Positions 1 to 4,509 of a stretch of DNA of 6,425 bases are shown here, one piece after another. Each line of letters begins with the position of its first letter. Position 1 is the stretch's first letter. Below the pieces are notes generated by a model. It did not search any database and had not been told where the DNA came from. It saw only the letters and a list, made by a program, of their open reading frames with translations. Position numbers and translations under genes: made by a program. The DNA comes from an uncultured Lachnospiraceae bacterium (GTDB lineage Bacteria > Bacillota > Clostridia > Lachnospirales > Lachnospiraceae), in assembly GCA_945485625.1 (NCBI GenBank), contig CALYSH010000090.1, positions 1 to 6,425 on the forward strand, given 5' to 3'.

Positions 1-100
1 ATTTTCAAAATTTTTCTTTTATACAACTATTCAAAGCCATGCGAATTTACATTCTGTGAATACTTGCATTCAGGCAGAATTATAAATTGTTATAGCGAAG

Positions 101-153
101 TAACCCTATTCGCAAAAGGAAAGCTGCGTGCTGCGGTTTTGCGAATGAGGTTA
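101..153. repeat. Long imperfect inverted repeat (17-bp arms)
   Basis: Arms 101-117 and 137-153 pair over 17 positions: 15 Watson-Crick pairs, one G-U and one C/A mismatch. The inner 10 bp (ATTCGCAAAA / TTTTGCGAAT) are perfect. The loop is 19 bases (118-136) and contains a GCTGCGTGCTGCG direct repeat. Outer bases 91-99 (TATAGCGAA) can also pair with 162-170 (TTCACTATA) at 8 of 9 positions, across a bulge. No U-run follows on either strand, so this is not a standard terminator. A structured leader, a small RNA or a mobile-repeat remnant are all possible. Confidence 0.6.
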
Positions 154-176
154 TGAATCGTTTCACTATATGTTTA

Positions 177-202
177 CGGGAAAGGCATCCGGTTCCCGGG
201 AA
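177..202. repeat. Overlapping hairpin and 10-bp palindrome
   Basis: CGGGAA at 177-182 pairs perfectly with TTCCCG at 193-198 (loop 183-192). The second arm is also the left half of a perfect 10-bp palindrome, TTCCCGGGAA, at 193-202. One TTCCC is therefore flanked by two GGGAA copies, giving two alternative pairings. The site lies about 80 bases upstream of the -35 box of the rightward gene, so an activator or repressor site is possible. No regulator family is recognisable from it. Confidence 0.45.
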
Positions 203-279
203 GTCACCTTATTTTTCTCACGCGGGACGGTGGAATGAACTTTTGAAATTTTTAACACGTAGGTTCGCTTCAATTTATA

Positions 280-309
280 TTGTACAATCCCGAAAAAAAA
301 TGGTAAAAT
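280..309 (+). promoter_or_regulatory. Sigma-A-type promoter with extended -10
   Basis: The -35 box is TTGTAC (280-285) and the -10 box is TAAAAT (304-309, 5 of 6 consensus bases), with an 18-base spacer. TGG directly before the -10 gives the extended TGn motif, which compensates for a weak -35. Transcription should start near 315-318. That places the GAGGAAAG at 311-318 at or before the mRNA 5' end, so it cannot serve the GTG at 323. This supports the ATG at 362 as the real start of the downstream gene. Confidence 0.65.
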
Positions 310-361
310 AGAGGAAAGATTCGTGTCCAGGAATCGGCACGAAAGGAAAGGGAGAGTCGCT

Positions 362-1270
362 ATGGAACAACAGATTTTTACCAACGAGGTCATTTTGTCC
401 TGGCTGCAGTATTATGCCAAGAATACCACTTTGGATCTGGAGCATGTAAAGATCATTGATATTACCAAAAAGAACAAGAATGTTATTCCTACCGTGGAAG
501 CCCACAAGACCACCATGGTATTTACCAATGCCGGAATCAAGGATATCTTCTACCGTCTTTGGAATGCGGGGCTGGGCGAATGTGAGGTATGGTATAACGA
601 GGGCTCCGACCCCAGCGGTCAGATTCTGCACAAGCCGGTAAAGGAAATGATCGACCGCGGCATCAATGCCTCCGCGGGTATGATGATTATTAATCCCAAC
701 GCCAGAAACACTTCTAAAATCGGCTTAAGCAATGAGCGTTTCCAGCGCGGTTCCATCCATTATGTAGGCAGCGAAATCCGTGCCGTCATATTAAGTAAAA
801 TGGCTATCGCCCCTGCTGATGATATCTGCGTCATCGGCGGAGAAAGTATTGCAATTGAAGCCGCTTTAATGGCTCCGGAGGGAAATGTCATTGCAGTGGA
901 ATACAGCCATGCGGACCGTGCTACCCTGGAGGATAATGTAGCGCACTTCGATTTGCACAATGTAAAGATTATTGACCATGTGGATGCAGAGAGCTTTCAG
1001 GACTGTCCGGTTCCTTCTTTGGTATTCCTGGTAGCAAGTGCCAGCACCGATCAGGAACTGGCTTATCTTACTTCCATCAATCCCAATATCAACGTTGTGG
1101 TATACACCCTGGATTTCAAGGTAGCGGCATCCATGCCGGATACCCTGCAGTCCCTGGGACTCACCGATATTGATACCATTCAGATTTCCGTATCCAGACT
1201 GGGACGCAATACCTTTAAGCACGAGGTTGCTCCCTGGATTATCACCGGTCGCACACGTACCGACAATTAA
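362..1270 (+). CDS. CbiE/CbiT (CobL)-like protein lacking the SAM-binding loop
   Basis: 302 residues. Residues 1-120 resemble the C-terminal part of CbiE-type tetrapyrrole methylases (hydrophobic strand, then the 'AGLGECEVWYNEG' segment). Residues 121-302 follow CbiT closely: 'RGSIHYVGSEIRAVILSKM', a strand ending in the SAM site, 'IEAAL', 'GNVIAVE', a DNxxxF/N-V helix-strand, and a C-terminal 'SVSRLGRN...PWIITG'. In CobL-type enzymes this pair performs C5/C15 methylation and decarboxylation of precorrins. Here motif I, usually GAGTGS, reads 'VIGGES', and the later GGS loop reads 'VAS', so SAM binding is doubtful. The CbiE half is also far shorter than usual (about 200 residues). No other cobalamin gene lies nearby. 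ATG 362 was chosen over GTG 323 because GGGAG (350-354) is well placed and the promoter excludes the earlier start. The frame is intact with ordinary codon use, so it looks maintained rather than decaying. The family relationship is fairly sure; the function is unknown. Confidence 0.8.
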   Translation: MEQQIFTNEVILSWLQYYAKNTTLDLEHVKIIDITKKNKNVIPTVEAHKTTMVFTNAGIKDIFYRLWNAGLGECEVWYNEGSDPSGQILHKPVKEMIDRGINASAGMMIINPNARNTSKIGLSNERFQRGSIHYVGSEIRAVILSKMAIAPADDICVIGGESIAIEAALMAPEGNVIAVEYSHADRATLEDNVAHFDLHNVKIIDHVDAESFQDCPVPSLVFLVASASTDQELAYLTSINPNINVVVYTLDFKVAASMPDTLQSLGLTDIDTIQISVSRLGRNTFKHEVAPWIITGRTRTDN

Positions 1271-2151
1271 TTGGTGCTTTCCGTAAAATCAGACAATGGG
1301 CGGAAGGTATAACCCATGCCTTCCCATTTTGTAAGGAGTTCATCCAGGATTTCGCCGTTGGTCTTTGAAGTGTTATGCAATAAGACAATGGCTCCGGGAT
1401 GGACTCTTTTTGTCAGCTTTGAAAGTGCCTCCTCATGGCTGGGCTGCTTCTCCACATTCCAGTCTACGTAGGCCAGGCTCCAGAAAAAGGTAGAATACCC
1501 CAGCTGCTTTGCCATCTCCAGATTGGAGGTACTGTATTTCCCCTGGGGCGGTCGATAATACAGGGGCATCTCTGCTCCCGTCACTTCCTTGTAAAGGTTG
1601 GCAGTATCCTGAATTTCCTTGGTAAAGGCCGCCATATCGGAAATTTTTGACATATCAGGGTGGTGATAGGTATGGTTTCCCACCGTATGGCCCTCCTCCA
1701 CCATCCGCTTTACCAGTTCCGGTGCGGATTCCAGGTAATGTCCCACCACAAAAAAAGTGGCAGGGGCGCTGTGCTTCTTCAAGGCATCCAGGATTGCCCC
1801 CGTATTGCCGTTTTCGTAGCCACAGTCAAAGGTCAGATACAGGACCTTCTCCTCACCCTCTGCCATATAGTAGGCATTGTATTTCTTCATTTCATCGCAG
1901 GTTGCATTCCCCGTAGGTTTCGTTCCGTCCTTGCCGAAGCCCAGTCCCCAGTTTTCCTGTTTTTGTTCCGTAACGGTTGCGGACACCGGAAAAGGGTGGT
2001 TCACCAGAGTGGCAAAGGCTCTCCCCACAAAGAAGGCCGCAGCCAGCAACAGAAGCTTCGGTAATGCTTTTTTGATGGAGTATGTACTCATATTACATTC
2101 ACTCAGATTCATTCTTCTTAATCCATTATATGAGTGAATTTCCTGCTTCAT
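1267..2151 (-). CDS. pdaA: PdaA-type polysaccharide deacetylase (spore cortex delta-lactam synthesis)
   Basis: 294 residues. PdaA removes the acetyl group from muramic acid in spore peptidoglycan so that muramic-delta-lactam, the mark read by germination lytic enzymes, can form. A hydrophobic segment at about 28-47 is a signal peptide or membrane anchor, placing the enzyme outside the membrane facing the cortex. The NodB (CE4) motifs are in order: TFDCGYENG (Asp109), HTYHHP (His160, His164), RPPQGKYS (Arg200), the DW pair (Asp230-Trp231) and LLHNTS (His259). 'FWSLAYVDW' and 'YENGNT' are typical of PdaA rather than of other CE4 deacetylases. Position 110 is Cys where most CE4 enzymes have metal-binding Asp and Bacillus PdaA has Asn. 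The ATG at 2151 has AGGGA 5-6 bases upstream, overlapping the stop codon of the HD-GYP gene (8-base gap), which implies translational coupling. Met21 (2091) is a possible alternative but lacks a good Shine-Dalgarno sequence. Confidence 0.87.
   Translation of the reverse strand: MKQEIHSYNGLRRMNLSECNMSTYSIKKALPKLLLLAAAFFVGRAFATLVNHPFPVSATVTEQKQENWGLGFGKDGTKPTGNATCDEMKKYNAYYMAEGEEKVLYLTFDCGYENGNTGAILDALKKHSAPATFFVVGHYLESAPELVKRMVEEGHTVGNHTYHHPDMSKISDMAAFTKEIQDTANLYKEVTGAEMPLYYRPPQGKYSTSNLEMAKQLGYSTFFWSLAYVDWNVEKQPSHEEALSKLTKRVHPGAIVLLHNTSKTNGEILDELLTKWEGMGYTFRPLSDFTESTN
1295..1330 (+). terminator. Possible weak terminator of the CobL-like gene, inside pdaA
   Basis: Just past the stop at 1270, AATGGG (1295-1300) can pair with CCCATT (1323-1328), and AAGG (1304-1307) with CCTT (1319-1322). 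This leaves a 3-base bulge and an 11-base loop. A short T-run (1327-1330) ends the structure and is then broken by GTAAGG. The site lies within the last codons of pdaA on the opposite strand. The T-tract is poor, so confidence is low; no better terminator exists between the convergent genes. Confidence 0.3.
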
Positions 2152-2159
2152 TCGTTTCC

Positions 2160-3629
2160 CTACGGTGTTCCTTTGTCAGCAAGTGCCTCTCCCAGCCATT
2201 CCACCAGTCGCAGCTCCACCTTTCCCTCCTCTGCCATGGAGCGAAGAATGTCCAGAGCCTTCTCCCGGGGCATAGGCTTCTTATAGGGACGATCCGTTGA
2301 AGTAAGTGCGTCATAAATGTCCGTAACGGTTAGTATCCTGGTCTCCAAATCCAGGTCATCTGCAGTCAGATGTGCGGGATATCCGGTACCGTTTAAGAAC
2401 TCATGGTGCTGCCCCGCCCACTTGGGAACATTCATGTAATTGCTGTTAAAATATACCTTATCCAGTATCCTGGAGGTCATTTCCACATGACTTTCCATGA
2501 TTTTCCGCATCTCATCGGTAAGTGTTCCTTTTTGTACACTTAAGCAAGTCCGCTCCTTCGGTGTCAGAAAGGGAATTTCTTTTCCTTCCGTTGTCACATA
2601 CTTCATGGCAGCAATGGCCTGCACCCTGTCTATATCCTCCTTTGTCAGAAAGCCTGCTGCGTCAATCCGGTCAATGAAAGCCAGAGCATCCCTGATCTCC
2701 TGCAGTCTGCTCTCTCCTTCTTCTTTCATCAATCTCCCCTCCAGCATATCAATCCGTACATAGGCCTCCAGCAGTGCAAAACGGTCCTCCACCGCCTTTT
2801 TATCCCGGTCCAGTCGAGTAGCACGATTCATGACCGACAAGGGGATAATCATCTTTCCGATATCATGGAGCAGGGCAGCAAGACCCAACTTTTCCTTTCG
2901 GTCCTCATCAAACACCTGGTCGATTTCACCATTTTTAGCTTTTTCATTTATTTTGTCAGCCAGCAGAAGGGCATATTCTGCCACCTTTCTGGTGTGGCTT
3001 CCGTTATAAGGAGTCCGTTGATCAATGGCAGTAGCCATGGCCTCCACAAAGGAATGAAGCTGCAGCTTCATTTCATTCAGATACTGGATATTGGTCAGTG
3101 CAACGGCGGTCAGGGACCCCAACGCCCGGATAACCATCTCATATTCTTCATCAAAGGGAATAACTTTTCCCTGTGTGTCCATGGCATTCATCATCTGAAG
3201 GACACCCAGCAAATCACCTTCGGTATTCTCCAGGGGAACCACCAGCATGGACTGTGTACGATATCCGGTCAGGGCATCATAGCGTTTGGGTCCGGAAAAA
3301 TCAAAGGTTTCACTATGGTACACATCCCCTATATTTACAATCTCCCGATGAATTGCGGTATATGCGCATACATTGTCCTCTTTAAAAGGAACCGGGGGCA
3401 TATCTGTAATTTCCTCCCCATCCTCTCCCCTGCTGACACCCATGGACAGGGTCTTCATAATCTTAAAATGCAGGGCATTCTCCTTATACAGATAAAGTGT
3501 AGCTGCATCACAATTGGTAATCTCCATACCCTTCTGCAGGATTCCTGCCAGAAGCTTATTCTTATCATTCTCTGTGGTCAATTCAATTCCGATGTGCATT
3601 ATCTTTAAGAAATCATCATAGGTAAGCAT
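2160..3629 (-). CDS. GAF + HD-GYP protein, predicted cyclic-di-GMP phosphodiesterase
   Basis: 489 residues, no membrane segment, so cytoplasmic. A GAF sensor domain covers about 15-175; its 'GYRTQSMLVVPL...LLGVLQMMNAM' strand pair resembles cyclic-nucleotide phosphodiesterase GAF domains. A linker helix leads to an HD-GYP domain (about 190-480) with SHTRKV (His212), LLHDIGK (His255-Asp256, Lys259), a helix with His381, 'HHEFLNGTGYP' (408-418) and 'VTDIYDALTS.RPY' (Asp437). HD-GYP enzymes hydrolyse c-di-GMP to pGpG or GMP at a two- or three-metal site. Deviations: Asp203 where Glu is usual, NGTGYP instead of DGxGYP, and about 95 extra residues (271-366) between the HD and GYP parts. The start is ATG 3629, which has AAGGAG (3642-3637) 7 bases upstream. 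The reading frame remains open to 3743, but that extension would overlap the upstream gene and has no support. The gap to the upstream stop is 11 bases. Confidence 0.85.
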   Translation of the reverse strand: MLTYDDFLKIMHIGIELTTENDKNKLLAGILQKGMEITNCDAATLYLYKENALHFKIMKTLSMGVSRGEDGEEITDMPPVPFKEDNVCAYTAIHREIVNIGDVYHSETFDFSGPKRYDALTGYRTQSMLVVPLENTEGDLLGVLQMMNAMDTQGKVIPFDEEYEMVIRALGSLTAVALTNIQYLNEMKLQLHSFVEAMATAIDQRTPYNGSHTRKVAEYALLLADKINEKAKNGEIDQVFDEDRKEKLGLAALLHDIGKMIIPLSVMNRATRLDRDKKAVEDRFALLEAYVRIDMLEGRLMKEEGESRLQEIRDALAFIDRIDAAGFLTKEDIDRVQAIAAMKYVTTEGKEIPFLTPKERTCLSVQKGTLTDEMRKIMESHVEMTSRILDKVYFNSNYMNVPKWAGQHHEFLNGTGYPAHLTADDLDLETRILTVTDIYDALTSTDRPYKKPMPREKALDILRSMAEEGKVELRLVEWLGEALADKGTP

Positions 3630-3636
3630 GTTCTCT

Positions 3637-3642
3637 CTCCTT
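3637..3642 (-). promoter_or_regulatory. Ribosome binding site deciding the HD-GYP start
   Basis: AAGGAG, spaced 7 bases from the ATG at 3629, overlaps the TAA stop (3643-3641) of the upstream isomerase-like gene. It fixes the start 38 codons inside the longest possible frame and indicates coupled translation. Confidence 0.85.
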
Positions 3643-4426
3643 AAACAAAAGGGTAAATCCTGTGCTGCTTCATATATTCCAAAGATTTCCTCTGGTTTTC
3701 GATTCCACGGACCTCCACCAAAAGGGAGGCATCCGGTCTGCATTCTTCGATGGTGTTCCGGAACGTCTGCCAGTCCAATACTCCCTCTCCCACGGCCAGA
3801 TGATCATCCCCCCTGCCGTCGTTGTCATTGATGTGGATATGACGGATATGGGGCTTTAACTCGCGAATCCATTCCTCCGGTCGTTCACCAAACACGGAAG
3901 CATGAGCATAATCCAGACATACGCCAAACCGAGGCACATCAACCATGCTCTCTGCCAGCTTCGCCAGCATATCCCAGTTTTCGTCGAACATGTTTTCCAG
4001 GTAAATATCTGTATTGGGATATTGTTCTGATAGCTCGGTGTAAAACTGCCCGGAAGCAGCCAGCCAGTTCTCCAGATAGACCGGATCCCGAAACCCATGA
4101 ATCCGGTTAGTATGGAAAATCACTCCCCGTACTCCCATTTCGGCAGCGATATCCATGGATTGGGTAGCCCGCACCAGGGCCGCATCCCGAATCAGCCGGT
4201 CATTGCTGTGAGGTGTCACATCCAGGAAGGCACCGTGCAGGGTATCCCGGGCAAAATCTCCTGCTGCTTTAGCATATTGTTCAATCAGCTTCGCCTGAAG
4301 CTTCACATCATCCAAAACCTGAGGCAGAAAAAAATCATTGTATTCCCAATAGGTGTCGTATTCCTTTCGTAAGGCAACCGATTCATCCAAATAATTTATT
4401 TCCGGAATCAGATACGTTTCTCTCAT
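3641..4426 (-). CDS. Xylose-isomerase-like TIM-barrel protein (sugar isomerase/epimerase or endonuclease IV-like)
   Basis: 261 residues, cytoplasmic, spanning a whole PF01261-type barrel. Members either isomerise or epimerise sugars and inositols with one metal, or (endonuclease IV) cut DNA at abasic sites with three zinc ions. Candidate ligands are His64 (LHGAF), His105 (FHTN), Glu144 (YLEN), Asp172 and His175 (CLDYAH), His198 (HIHIND), Asp207 and His209 (DDHL..GEG), and Glu238 (LVEV). That matches all nine endonuclease IV ligand types in order. Length is a little below endonuclease IV (about 285), and I cannot see its DNA-binding loops, so an isomerase remains the default call. Two ATGs lie six bases apart. 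The one at 4432 abuts AAGGAGG with no spacing, whereas 4426 has 6 bases, so 4426 is chosen. It is first in an operon with the HD-GYP gene and pdaA. Substrate unknown. Confidence 0.8.
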   Translation of the reverse strand: MRETYLIPEINYLDESVALRKEYDTYWEYNDFFLPQVLDDVKLQAKLIEQYAKAAGDFARDTLHGAFLDVTPHSNDRLIRDAALVRATQSMDIAAEMGVRGVIFHTNRIHGFRDPVYLENWLAASGQFYTELSEQYPNTDIYLENMFDENWDMLAKLAESMVDVPRFGVCLDYAHASVFGERPEEWIRELKPHIRHIHINDNDGRGDDHLAVGEGVLDWQTFRNTIEECRPDASLLVEVRGIENQRKSLEYMKQHRIYPFV

Positions 4427-4432
4427 CCACAT

Positions 4433-4448
4433 CCTCCTTTCGGAAAGG
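4433..4448 (-). promoter_or_regulatory. Strong RBS partly held in a small hairpin
   Basis: AAGGAGG occupies 4439-4433 on the minus strand. In the mRNA, CCUUU (4448-4444) can pair with AAAGG (4440-4436) around a 3-base loop, covering the AAGG half of the Shine-Dalgarno sequence. The stem is only 5 bp, so any effect on translation would be mild. The spacing favours initiation at 4426 rather than 4432. Confidence 0.5.
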
Positions 4449-4467
4449 CTTTTATTTCGCTGATATC

Positions 4468-4496
4468 ATTATACTTTAATCCTGATACAGGTGCAA
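4468..4496 (-). promoter_or_regulatory. Sigma-A-type promoter of the isomerase/HD-GYP/pdaA operon
   Basis: On the minus strand, TTGCAC (4496-4491) and a perfect TATAAT (4473-4468) are separated by exactly 17 bases. The start of transcription should fall near 4461, leaving a leader of about 35 bases before the ATG at 4426. The promoter sits wholly in the gap after the protease gene, so the three-gene operon can be expressed apart from the protease. The -35 box matches consensus at only three positions, which would suit a regulated promoter. Confidence 0.75.
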
Positions 4497-4506
4497 GAAT
4501 ATCAGG
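4481..4506. repeat. Inverted repeat spanning the operon -35 box
   Basis: CCTGATA (4481-4487) and TATCAGG (4500-4506) form a perfect 7-bp inverted repeat with a 12-base centre that contains the -35 box (4491-4496). A further CTGATA lies at 4460-4465, within the TGATATCA palindrome (4461-4468) that touches the -10 box. The repeat begins 3 bases after the protease stop codon. It could be an operator, or a weak terminator stem for the protease, although the sequence after it (ATTAAAGTATAAT) is a poor U-tract. Confidence 0.45.
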
Positions 4507-4509
4507 AAA

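Larger units (their letters stand above)
1..279. other. Non-coding region, rich in inverted repeats
   Basis: I find no gene here on either strand. The longest plus-strand reading frame (153-311, 52 codons) has GAGG only 2 bases before its ATG and resembles nothing I recognise. The region is AT-rich and carries two structured segments, listed separately: a long imperfect hairpin at 101-153 and a GC-rich palindrome cluster at 177-202. The promoter of the rightward gene lies just downstream. No cobalamin or other riboswitch class that I know is recognisable. The left part may be the 3' flank of a gene outside the window. Confidence 0.6.

Noticed and set aside
177..216. Terminator formed by the 177-198 hairpin and the later T-run
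   Set aside because: The T-run begins 13 bases after the stem, too far for intrinsic termination.
153..311. 52-codon plus-strand frame upstream of the CobL-like gene
   Set aside because: GAGG is only 2 bases from the ATG, the promoter of the next gene lies inside it, and the peptide shows no recognisable features.
323..361. GTG start adding 13 residues to the CobL-like protein
   Set aside because: Its possible ribosome site (311-318) lies at or before the expected transcript start, and the added residues match nothing; ATG 362 has its own site.
1435..2137. Plus-strand frames opposite pdaA
   Set aside because: All are opposite clear NodB motifs; the peptides are low-complexity Pro/Ser/Arg-rich and resemble no family.
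2865..3608. 247-codon open frame antisense to the HD-GYP gene
   Set aside because: It lies wholly opposite a well-supported gene, has no ribosome site or domain, and its composition looks like a mirrored frame.
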